From Protea cynaroides (Eukaryota > Streptophyta > Magnoliopsida > Proteales > Proteaceae): 64,000 nucleotides of DNA. The stretch spans positions 56,285,007 through 56,349,006 of the forward strand of contig CM053269.1 of NCBI GenBank assembly GCA_028583415.1, given 5' to 3'. The translations under genes were made by a program, and so were the position numbers. This document shows, in pieces, positions 47,804 through 57,577 of this stretch. The notes under the pieces were generated by a model. It had not been told where the DNA came from. It did not search any database and saw only the letters and a program-made list of their open reading frames with translations. Positions within the stretch are counted from its first letter, which is position 1, and each line of letters opens with the position of its first letter.

Positions 47804-48968
47804 TCAATGGAGTGTACAAATAAAGGGCTTAAAAATGCTGACCACCTTCTTTATAAGATCTATCGAAGCTGCAGGAGTATAAGACATAGTCCCATCGTTT
47901 CCGGCCAGCACCTGATACTTATCCTTCTTGGTGGAGTTGGTGCAATCAAACCCTAGAGTCGCTGCTAAGATCCTCTGTACGTAATTTGCTAAGTCATGGG
48001 GACTCTTGCCAGCAGAACAGGTAGCCTCCACCGGTAACTGGTTCAAGAATGTCACTTCATAAATTGGTCGAGGGTTCATGAAGAAGAAAATGGGGTCTAA
48101 CGCCTTCCAACCCTTTGCCGTAGTAGGATTCAAATCGTCTCCTCCCTGTACTTCAAGGAGGAGACGCGGCGACCCCACTGGATGGTCGCCATGTAGGGGT
48201 CGGATGAATCTGACCCCTCCGTTCGAGCCTACACTCTCTTGTCGGCTTGGCTTGTCGGTTCGAATGGAGGGGTCAGATTCATTCGACCCCCACATGGTGA
48301 CCATCCAGTGGGGTCGCCGCCCCTCCTCCCGAATCTCAGGGAGGAGACGATTTGGATCCCATGAAAGAACCCAACCCGGTAGTTCATTGTGACCGGTACG
48401 ATTGGATTTGTCAATTCTACAAACAGTGCACTAAACCTCAAGAGAAATGGCTCCCGACATGTGGTTCCTTCCGGACATACCACTAGGTCACCTTCGGTTA
48501 GCTCTGTCTTTATCTTATCGGCATCCATGTCCCTGGTCCTCCTCAGTTGGACGGTTGGTATCGGCGATAGGATCTCTGAGAACCTTGAAATGGAGTAGGT
48601 GACTGCCGGGATCTAACAGCCGAGCACTGTGGATAGAACGACGGGGTCCATTAGGGTACGATGCGTGCACACGAAGAGAACGCCACTGCTCGATCCTGCC
48701 GACGGTGGCTTGCGTTTGACGACGATCTTGCCACCAAATAATTGAGTTGTGTAGGGGAAGATGGACATGGGTAGCATCATGCCTACCATAATCCGTATCA
48801 TCGTTAGTATGATTCCCACTGGGAACCATATAAGGATGAGGAGTGCCGTAGATGGTGTTGGACGTTTCACTACTACTCGGCCATCGAGAAAGATGACCGG
48901 AACCGGCTGAATGAGTTGGTAGTCATGCTTAGAGTTTCCATTAGAAGGTAATGGAGTTGTTTTTGCGC
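47804..48968 (-). pseudogene. GPAT5: GPAT5/7-like acyltransferase pseudogene, 5'-truncated and MITE-disrupted
   Basis: C-terminal acyltransferase domain of a plant sn-2 glycerol-3-phosphate acyltransferase (suberin/cutin pathway). Recognisable landmarks are DGRVVVKRPTPSTA, the H-x4-D motif (THRTLMDP), CPEGTTCREPFLLRFSALF, NYRVGFFH, LDPIFFFMNPRP and GKSPHDLANYVQRILAATLGF. The wording is closest to GPAT5/GPAT7. Three lesions: the N-terminal phosphatase-like half is missing upstream of about 48968; an in-frame TAG at about 48615 follows VLGC; and a 234-bp MITE (48126-48359) sits between NYRVGFFH and the TTAKGW segment, shifting frame. Downstream sequence is otherwise well preserved, so loss of function looks fairly recent. 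Confidence 0.88.
48126..48359. mobile_element. Hairpin MITE inserted in the GPAT pseudogene
   Basis: Termini are GGATTCAAATCGTCTCCTCC on the left and its near-perfect complement on the right. Complementarity continues inward for about 100 bp, leaving a loop of roughly 30 bp. Relatives lie at 50122-50337 and 58408-58521. Transcription through it would give a long hairpin RNA. Confidence 0.85.
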
Positions 48969-48994
48969 ACAAAATTAAAACTTAAGAACACTTA

Positions 48995-49554
48995 GGGGCT
49001 GTTTGATAAAACTTCAATTCTGAGATTCTTACTTCGGGTTTAAGTTTCTACTTCTACTTCAAAAGGATTCAGGAGTATATGGGAGTAGAAATATGTTTGT
49101 TAACTTAATTTAGCCATGGACTCCAGAGTGATGATGGTGAGTGGTTGATGGTAGCACTATTGGTGATTGGTTATGGTTGGTGACGGTGGTGGTGGGTGGG
49201 AGGTGGTGGTGGTGATGGAGGGTGGTGGTGGATGGTGGTGGCGATGGTGGGTGGTTAGTGGTGGTGGCCATGGGGGGTGGTGGTGGGTGGTGGAGGGTGG
49301 TAGCTGGTGGAGGTTGTGGTGGTGGTGGTGGTTGGTGGTAGTAGTGGTGTGGGGTGGTTCTTTCTACTCCAAAATTATACTCTGAAGTCGAAAAACATCT
49401 ATTTGATGCTCCAAAAAAATGGATTCTGGAGTCCATTTGGAGTCGGTTCACTCCAGGATTCTCCAGAATCCGAACCGGGTTACTAGACGAGATTTTGCTT
49501 CATTTATGCTCAAGAAGTCAGAATCTGGATTCTAGAATGTTATCAAACACCACC
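48995..49554. mobile_element. Harbinger-like MITE with GGT-rich minisatellite core
   Basis: It starts GGGGCTGTTTGATAAAAC and ends GTTATCAAACACCACC, with TTA on both sides (48992-48994 and 49555-49557). The core at about 49130-49350 is a degenerate GGT/GGTGGTGG minisatellite, producing artefactual Gly/Trp- or Pro/His-rich reading frames. Confidence 0.78.
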
Positions 49555-49617
49555 TTAACTTCAAATTTGGATCCTTTAACTTCAAATTTGGATCACCTGT
49601 ATGTACACTCTCCATAG

Positions 49618-49730
49618 GATGTCATCACTAGAGATATAGTGTAGGATCCACCTCTAGATTATGGGACCCACGTGATATGGATGGTGATGAGATCCCTGGG
49701 AAGACACAAGTACATGCAAGTGAACTATTC
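49618..49730. repeat. Dispersed repeat copy
   Basis: GTAGGATCCACCTCTAGA...ATGGGACCCACGTGATATGG...GATGAGATCCC is related to 47028-47125 and to the palindromic copy at 50445-50545. Confidence 0.7.
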
Positions 49731-50121
49731 TCTCTTAACTTCATATGGAACAATTGGAATGTAACCGATCCGGTTTCAATAGACAAAACAGTCCCTAATT
49801 TTGTTTCCCCAAATTACCCCTCGTTTAATAGAGCATGGATCCTAAAGTCGGGGTAAAAATGTAAAATCGGTTTCTCGTAAGTGCTTTGAAATTAGTGCAA
49901 TCAAAAGAGTAGTTCCGGTTTCTTAAAAGAATGATTTTAAGATACAACAGTTAGAAAAACTAGTGATAAACCAAAAATGTATTGTCTGATTGTAACCTAC
50001 AATCGAACATTGTCACTAGAACTGTATGCTGTCAGAACCCCTCCAATTCCAAAACAAGCCCCACTATTGGATGCATGACTGGGATACTAAGGTGACATTG
50101 TCACCTTTGGTACAACTAGAT

Positions 50122-50337
50122 GGAATTCAAATCCTCTCCTCCTAATGGACAGGGACGCCCCCGTCGAATGGCCGACACGTGGGTCTCGGGTGAATTCAAG
50201 CCCCACGTCCGAATCAATAAACTGAGCCGACAGAGGTGTCTGCTTGAACGTGGGGCTCGGATTCACCCAAGACCCACGTGCCGGCCATGCGACGGAGCCA
50301 TCCCAGTCCTCCCAGTGGGAGTAGAGGATGTGGATCC
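50122..50337. mobile_element. Hairpin MITE, relative of the GPAT insertion
   Basis: It starts GGAATTCAAATCCTCTCCTCC and ends with the diverged complement GTAGAGGATGTGGATCC. The arms contain TGGCCGACACGTGGGTCT and its inverted partner, so the element folds on itself for most of its 216 bp. It is older than the 48126 copy, judging by the arm mismatches. Confidence 0.75.
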
Positions 50338-50444
50338 ACTCGTTGTAATTGACTTGGGTTACAACCAGTCAATTGGACATTGCATCAAGTGCCTACGCTG
50401 TTAGACTCGAGAACAGTTCCCTTGCATGTATTTGTATCTTTCTT

Positions 50445-50545
50445 GGGATTTTATTATCATTCATATCTAATGGATCCCACACTCTAGAGGTAGGTCCCAC
50501 ATAATATCGACGGTGATAAGATCTTATGGAGAATACGTGTACGTA
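50445..50545. repeat. Palindromic copy of the dispersed repeat
   Basis: GGGATTTTATTATCATTCAT...GGATCCCACACTCTAGAGG is followed by its inverted counterpart AGGTCCCACATAATATCG...GATAAGATC, centred on CTCTAGAG. This shows the family is a foldback repeat. Confidence 0.6.
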
Positions 50546-50885
50546 TAGATTAGATGATCTGAACTTGTTAAACTCTTGACGTAACCGTCTATTTTTATTT
50601 TTTATTTTTTATTTTTTTGGTAAAAGACGTAACCATCCATTTGAATGCGAATGGGATGTCATTGGACGATTAGGAAAACCTCAATATAAAATGGACACTG
50701 GTGTCATTAATTAAGAATATCCCTTACATAATGGTGATTATTGCTTTAGTGCTAACTTAAAATTAATGATACATTAATGATTGATTTGAACTGTTAATCG
50801 TCCTGCACAAAAATCCAAATTTCTAAAAATTCAAAATTCTACTCGCTCACCTTACAGAGAGGAAGGAAGGATGGAGAAGTTGCAG

Positions 50886-51067
50886 CTATTGAAGATAAAC
50901 ATGAAGACCATATGCAAGACACAGATGATGTGGCGGCAACAACAAATAATATGGCGGCAACAATTCAAAATTCAAAAGTTAGTTAGTCTCCTGTAACAAA
51001 CACAGCTGTTATAGATCTAAAGTCTTCTATGATGTTGTTACGAATCACCAACTCATTGAACTTATCC
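50886..51067 (+). mobile_element. Truncated Copia 5' LTR with a templated patch
   Basis: The start CTATTGAAGATAAACATGAAG is identical to the LTR at 53169, and homology runs about 140 bp to AGTCTTCTA. About 36 bp at 51024-51062 then match the Gypsy gag segment 51694-51732 instead. LTR homology resumes briefly (ATTGAACTTATCC) before Gypsy protease sequence. Confidence 0.7.
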
Positions 51068-52370
51068 GGAATCAATGATGAGTTGGTATACCTTATCGAA
51101 AATGGTACATGCTGTGTGGAAGATATTATTGCGCAACCATTGGTCTCAATTTTCTTATTTTGGGGTGAGAAATATCTTTCTCATCATGAGGAGTTCTCCG
51201 GTATCGACATGGAGCACTTCTCCATTTTCTTTATGATCTTCCTTTAAAAGATCATCATTATCGACACCCTCAACATCGAATTCATTTTCTTGGTCCTCAA
51301 AACCCAACAAGGCACATTTACCCTTATGAGAGTTTTTGAAATTTTGACAATTACTTGTTCGGTGGCCAATTTTTTCACAAGAATAATATTTTATACCGGC
51401 AGAGGAACTTAAACCGGTTTGGGCAGTAGGATTAGTAACCTTTGGTTGAATAGACAATTTTTCCATATTAGAGGAACAGTCAAGAGAATTACTTGGTTTA
51501 GTAGTACTCACCGGATTCCAATTTGATCGATTGGAGGTGAAAGTAGATTGTTGTTTCCGACCTCGAAAACGTTTCACCTTAAGGGTTCTTTGATGTACAT
51601 CTCCTACATCCCAAATGTCAAGGGCTTCAAGGGCCTCTTGAATGTAAGATTGGAGTCCATTCAAGTATTTATTCACAAATACATCTTCCGGATCTATGAT
51701 GTTGTTACGAATCACCAACTCATTGAACTCATTGGTGTATTGGTCTACCGTGCATGTGCTTTGTCTCAAATTTTGGTATTGTTGATAGAGCTCTCTCTTA
51801 TATCCCTTGGGAAGGAAGTATTTTTTCATCTTGTCTTTCATCTTTCTCCATGAAGTGATGGGAGCTTTACCAATGGATTGACGTGTTTGTTTCTCACGTC
51901 GCCACCAAGCGATGGTTTTGCCTCGAAGGCGCATGGAGATGATGCCAACCCGACGATTGTCCGAGACATTTCTATGCTCAAAAACTTCATTTACAAGAGT
52001 TAGTCAATCAAGAATTTCATCAGGAGGATCAGTACCTAAAAACTCCAGAATATCCCTATTGACTTCTTTTTTTCAGTCCCGTTCTCGACCTCCTTGAGGA
52101 TAATGTGGACTAAACCCTCTTGTTATGGGTTCGGATCCTTCTGATAAGGAATCATTGAATCTGTCTCCTCTTGAATTTGGTGGATTGTTACCTTCTCGTA
52201 GTCTCTGAACCTCGAGAGTAAGGTTCTGAATTTGTTATTGCATTTGTTATTGTATTTGTAAGGCTTGTGCTAATGCATCATCATTGATGGTGGTAGTGCA
52301 ACTTCCTCGGCCACCTAGACTACCTCGATCATCTCAAAATTTTGGACCCATAATATCTCTCCTCCTTTGT
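51068..52370 (-). pseudogene. Gypsy (Ty3-type) gag and protease start, broken
   Basis: Structural gene of a Gypsy retrotransposon. The best frame, 51155-51934, holds the retrotransposon gag domain (AWWRR, YQNLRQ, VDQYTNEFNEL) and a zinc knuckle whose first Cys is Tyr (YYSCEKIGHRTSNC). N-terminal gag is readable from about 52358 with at least five in-frame stops. After a stop near 51157 the retropepsin start follows on the same strand and ends at IIDSG, the active-site motif, where the element is cut off. No reverse transcriptase or integrase. Non-functional. Confidence 0.85.
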
Positions 52371-52382
52371 TCTGATACCAAA
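52371..52382 (-). other. Gypsy primer-binding site
   Basis: The minus strand reads TTTGGTATCAGA, directly after the LTR end CCTACATCA and before the gag leader. Confidence 0.75.
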
Positions 52383-53090
52383 TGATGTAGGTCGACTTTG
52401 GCTTATGGAAAAATAACGGATCAGGAGAGTGTAAGATATGACAAAATGGGTCAAAAAGGATTGCCATGAAGTGCGAAAACGAATTTTGGAATTTTTTTTA
52501 AAGATAAAAAGAAAAAAATTAATGAAAATGAAGGTGGGGTGACTTACTTATCTTCTAGGATATAAATCAATTCCAAATGTGACCTACAACTCTTCTAGGA
52601 TGTAGGTGAAGAATAAAATTTCAACTCTTTTAGGATGGAATGAAACTTCTTAAAGGTTTCAAGGAAGAACTCTTTTAGGTTCAAGAATTGCACTTAAACA
52701 AATTTCATTCATAAGAATCACTTCAAATTGTCTCTGGAATACAAACTACTTTGGTGGCCTTTTGTAGGCATAATGGATAAAATAAAAAAATACAATCATA
52801 TCTTTAAATTCAAGGGCTGAAAATACAAAATAGAGAACAATAAATGATAGATTAAAAAAATAGACTATTCCAATGCAAGGAGTTACTCCAATGAGCATTG
52901 ATGCAAGTTCCAAAGTCTTGATTCAAGGTCCAAGGTATTGATGCTAGGTTCAATGTCTTGATGCAAGCTCCAATATAGAAAAAACTTTAGAAACATTGAA
53001 TAGAAAATACCACCTCATTCTCTACTAGAGACTTGAAAGGTCACCAAAAAAGGGACTGGTTTTAAGGAGCAAGGGTCAGATTCATTGGTT
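52383..53090 (-). mobile_element. Gypsy 5' LTR (outer end uncertain)
   Basis: The sequence right of the PBS begins TGATGTAGGTCGAC (plus strand) and is non-coding. It contains short internal direct repeats (AACTCTTCTAGGATGTAG-like at 52540-52680; CAAGGTCCAA/GCAAGTTCCAA-like at 52900-52975). The outer boundary lies somewhere before the Copia PPT region at about 53150. Confidence 0.55.
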
Positions 53091-53160
53091 CTTTTGTAGC
53101 TTGATTCATATCTTGGTCTTGGGCCAAATGGGCTTCGTAGTTGGACTGCATCACCAGTTT

Positions 53161-54115
53161 GAGGGGGGCTATTGAAGATAAACATGAAGACCATATGCAA
53201 GACACAGATGATGTGGCGGTAACAACAAATATTATGGCGGCAACAATTCAAAATTCAAAAGTTTGTTAGTCTCCTGTAACAAACACAGTTGTTATAGATC
53301 TAGAGTCTTCTAATATGTTATTGAACTTATCCAGTCTGTAACTCTAAGGCTATGTTTGATATCATTTTTGTTTTTGTTTTTTATCTATTTAACAAAAATC
53401 ATTTTGAAAATAATTTTTGTTCAAAAATAAAATGTTGTTTGGTAGCTATAATAAAAATAGATAGTAGAATGAAAAACAGATTTGGCATACTATGTCTAAA
53501 AATGATTTTGAAAGTCTTCCTCTTCCTCTGTCATGGAGTGTATTCTTCTTCCTCTGTCAAGGGATTATGAAAAGAAATCAAACCAGGAACCGTCTTTGGA
53601 GAAACGATGTCGTCTCCTTTGGAATGATTGTTGTCGTCGTCGTCGTCGCCGTCAAAGCCGTCTCTAGGACGAAGTTGCAGGTCTGCGTCTCTGTGCTTTA
53701 CTTCTGTTCGACAACGAGAAGAGTGCTTGAGGGTTTGATTTGGGGTGATTTTATAAAAGGAAACTAAATTATTTTTTTAACCCTTTATTTTAATACATGT
53801 TTTAAGTGTTTTGCGTAAAACACAACAAAAATAATTTTTGACCAAAAATCAAAAAGATGTTGAGACCTCTTTTTGAATTTTGACTTGTTTTTATTTTTAT
53901 TTTTCATAAATAGCACTCATAAATTATGCCAAACCCCTTCAAAACTATAAATTTGAACAAAAATAAAAAATAAAAATGATACCAAACACAGCCTAAGACA
54001 GAGTATGTAATCTTATCATTTCTTGTATTCCCAAAACTCTATAAATACAAAGCAACACCTCAGTGTTTTTCACCATCACAATTTCCTTTTCCTTATATGC
54101 TTAACCTCAACAACT
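53161..54115 (+). mobile_element. Copia polypurine tract and 3' LTR
   Basis: The purine tract GAGGGGGG (53161-53168) is followed at once by an LTR starting CTATTGAAGATAAAC, the same start as the truncated LTR at 50886. A MITE interrupts it at 53348-53993. Past the MITE, a TATA box (CTATAAATAC, about 54029) and leader-like sequence follow. The 3' end is not firmly placed. Confidence 0.65.
53348..53993. mobile_element. Harbinger-like MITE
   Basis: It starts GGCTATGTTTGATATCATTTTT and ends AAAAATGATACCAAACACAGCC, with TAA on both sides (53345-53347 and 53994-53996). The centre (53580-53700) is unusually GC-rich for this window (GTCGTCGTCGTCG), perhaps an acquired fragment. Confidence 0.82.
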
Positions 54116-54445
54116 TCACCTAACTAGTTATTTAGTATATGACCACAACTACAGGTTGTTGACCAGGCTAATGTGAACCTTGTACACTGGTGGCTTTTAG
54201 TGACTTACGAAATATGCAAGCAAGCCATGGTGGTTGCACCTGAATCCTGAGTATTGCACCACGGTGGCGTTTATTCAACCATAAATGGTGGTAGAGATTA
54301 GAGAAGTTGTAAATTAGATTGAGAGGGTAGCATTTTCTTCTGGTTCGTTGTATTTATATAATTAACTCTGTGATATATTTTTTTTTTTTTTTGGTAAAGT
54401 AACTCTTTGATAATTTAAGTATAGACAGATGAAATAAGCGCATGC

Positions 54446-54450
<5 letters not shown>

Positions 54451-54483
<33 letters not shown>
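54451..54483. repeat. (CT)n microsatellite
   Basis: A run of about 16 CT dinucleotides. Confidence 0.95.
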
Positions 54484-54487
<4 letters not shown>

Positions 54488-54499
54488 GTGTTGGAACAA

Positions 54500-55681
54500 T
54501 CAGTTTCATCGATTCTTAATTTGTACTGCTGAACATTTCATAATGAAACTACCGATTTCTAAACTAATATCAAGAGATTAGGTTCAGACATTAAGAAGTC
54601 TTCTTTTAAGGATGTGAGATGCAGAGCTTGGACTATATTGGACTTGTTCCAAGAGTCAAAACTGACTTCTGTCTTTGAAACTCTATAATCAAAATTGTTA
54701 AAATAATTAATTCAAAAGCTTAAGTCATTTGTAAAGAGATCAACTACAGTATATGAAAGATTATAAAATCCCAAGATTTCAATATGGGTTTATTCTCCAC
54801 AAGATTTGGGAGAGGGTAGAAACTTAATTTTAATTCAAACCATCAGTAGTTTGAACCTAGTCACATTATATTATGTTGGTTGGATGAAATTGAATATTTG
54901 GGAAGGTGCTTATTTCCTGTCCGAAAGGCTGAAAATAAGGTTAGTAATTTTTGTAGAGCAATAGGTGTGTTCTTTAATAAGAATTGTGAAAAAGGTCACG
55001 AGTTCAACTCTCTTTTCGATATATATATATAAAAGAACTGAGAATCTGCAGGCCACATGCACTTTGGTTCATCATAACTTCATGTATGACATGTAGTTAC
55101 CTTTCCTTAGATTCTTTGAGTTTTAGTTATACTCAAATCCTAGAGATTTAAGGGGAGTCCCCACTATTATGTCCAAGGTTTTTGTTTCAGGTATCAGACA
55201 GTGCTCAAACCAATTTGGACTGAATACAATTCCAACAGTGTGCTAACATGTCATCAATACTAATTAAAATATAATTAAAAAGAAAGAAGAATGGGGTATC
55301 AGATCGGGATCGGCTATCAACGAAACAGATAGAAAGTGGTCAATCCAACTGACTCAATATCGATTACTAAAACCATAATTTATGTCCCATCAATCCATGG
55401 ATTTAGGTTAGGGTTTAAATTTTGTTAATATTTACGAGCTGAAAAGGAATAAATATTTCACCAAAAGAAAAGGAGAATCCAGAATTCGAGATTAGGTAAG
55501 AAATTTTTGAGATAGTAGATGTGATAGCTCTTTATAAAATTTGGCTTCTGATTGGGTGTAATGTTAGTTTGATGTTTAAGTGGTTTATACGGTTCTGTTT
55601 CTAATTAAGTAATTTGTAATTATAATTAAGCCTCTAAAGGGGGATTGAGAATCTCTCAGGTTGAATCTAAAAAGTTATACT
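54500..55681. other. Gene-free spacer
   Basis: AT-rich. A GGGATCGGCTATC/CAATATCGATTAC repeat relic is present near 55306-55370. No gene was seen. Confidence 0.45.
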
Positions 55682-56069
55682 TGTTAGGATCGGGAGACGC
55701 AAACAAACAAGAAGCACACGAAGAATTAACGTGGTTCAACACCCCATTGTGGGATGCCTACGTCCACCAGAGAAAAGATCGACTTTCTTCTATTCCCAAT
55801 AACAGTCTACAAATCTCTACCTGACAGGTCTATCTCATCTGTCAGCCTTACAGCGTTCCAGCTCTCCACTGTCAGAGGAGAATCCTCTACAGCCCTTGTA
55901 GTCTTACCTAGGTTTTCCCACACAGAGACAATTTATAGGGAAACCTAAAAACCCTAATCCCACTACAATTATAAGTTTAACCACATACATGTAATAGACT
56001 CATACCCTAATACAAATACTACTCTTATAATTGTGTGGACCCCACAGAATACAAGACACCAACCCAACA
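55682..56069 (-). mobile_element. Solo LTR
   Basis: On the minus strand it begins TGTTGGGTTGGTGTCTTGTA and ends CGATCCTAACA. A TATA-like CTATAAATTG lies near 55931-55940. Neither a PBS nor a polypurine tract adjoins it. Its 5' ~70 bp match the LTR at 34139. No intact target duplication was found. Confidence 0.7.
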
Positions 56070-57430
56070 CTTTAGTCATGCAGATCGTTGCTCAACTTCT
56101 TTGGTGATGAACTTCCTATTTAGAGCTACAAAAAGTACGGATGATGCCCTCTTCCTTGTCCCGTCTCAATTAGGCAAAGTTAGTTCTTACCATCCAAACA
56201 ACCAAAAACGAAAGAAGGAAGAAAATCAAGAAATGGTACGGGATATGTTGTTCAAGTCATTATCTTTCTACGCATCCAATCAATCCCATTTCCATTTATC
56301 CATGTGAATGCGTTCGAAATGGCTGGAAAATTTAAGTTTTGTACCTTTAGGGCAAGTTAGATTTGAACATTGAAAATTAGGGTTGAATTCCTAAACAAAA
56401 CCAATGTTATTAAACATACAGATTTGTGATCATCTTGCCTAGCTGGATTCATCCTTGTGCTCGGCAGGGGTCCAAATCTTCGGGGCCTAATAAACCGTCA
56501 TTTATAAGCACTAAGGAGTCAGGAATTAGTTCGATGCCTACCAGGTTAGAATATTTTAACTGGCAAGTTTCTAATTTAAAAGTTAGAACTAGTAAGTAGA
56601 AGGACTTTTTGTATATAAGGTCCATTTGATTGAATCAGGATTCAATACTTTACTAGGGCTTGTTGTTTGGATTTCGTTAGTACAACTAATTATATAGCTA
56701 TAGCAGACAATTTGGCTAATGTGGGATATGTTTATAGGACTGTAATACAACTTAGATCCTATAAAATAGAAATGTTATTAGTTTTATATTTTCACAACTT
56801 AAAAAAAGAGAGTTTTTGCAATGCCAATGTGGGGGAATCTCCCAAAAGACTTCAATGGGAGTGTGAAAAATGATATAATCAATTGGAATTTACATGGTGA
56901 GAGATAAACTATCAATTCATTTAACTTACCATTAAAATATGCCATTAAAATAAGAAGTGGAATTAAAAAGATAAACTATCAAATCGATTTACTTATCATT
57001 AAAAAATCATAAGAGATAAACTACCAAATTGGTTACCTAAATAATGCATGGAATTAAAATTGGAGTTGTCTAATTTAACTAATGGAATTTAGCTCCATTA
57101 AATCAAGAGGACACTTGTAATCCGAAGAGCGTACTAAAAGAGTTAGCAGCAGGTGATCCGAACTCGTCAATGAGAGCACACGCAGCAACAACAAATGGGG
57201 ATGGGCTTTTTTTCATTCTACGAAAAGGGGAGATTATTACATGCTTCCTATGTCTGAAATATGAAGTGAGGCTTCACACAACATGATAGCCTTCTTTTTT
57301 TCTTCCTGTTATTATTGTTATTAAAAACAAACAATTTCAATTCATTCAAACCTAAAAATGATTAAATGGTGCACTTGGAGATTCAGGATAGATGGTGGTA
57401 AATGTAGTCAAAGTTGTTAAACATGTCTCA
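56070..57430. other. Gene-free spacer
   Basis: Short imperfect repeats (AGATAAACTA(T/C)CAA...TTA) occur at 56901-57030. No protein family was recognised. Confidence 0.45.
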
Positions 57431-57439
57431 TAGAAGTGT

Positions 57440-57440
57440 T

Positions 57441-57489
<49 letters not shown>
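57440..57489. repeat. (TA)n(GA)n microsatellite
   Basis: A short TA run is followed by about 15 GA dinucleotides. Confidence 0.95.
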
Positions 57490-57495
<6 letters not shown>

Positions 57496-57577
57496 GTTTC
57501 CCACACCATACCAATCATGGCATTAGAACTGTTTCTCGATAGGAATGGTAATAAGATTAAGAATGTTAACATTAAAT

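Noticed and set aside
48078..48392. Plus-strand 104-aa frame over the GPAT insertion
   Set aside because: It runs through a palindromic MITE, whose two strands are nearly identical, so open frames appear on both.
49110..49451. Pro/His-rich minus-strand frame of 113 aa
   Set aside because: Entirely the GGT minisatellite inside a MITE; no start context and no family.
53492..53767. Val-rich 91-aa frame
   Set aside because: GTC trinucleotide repeat in a MITE core; no coding evidence.
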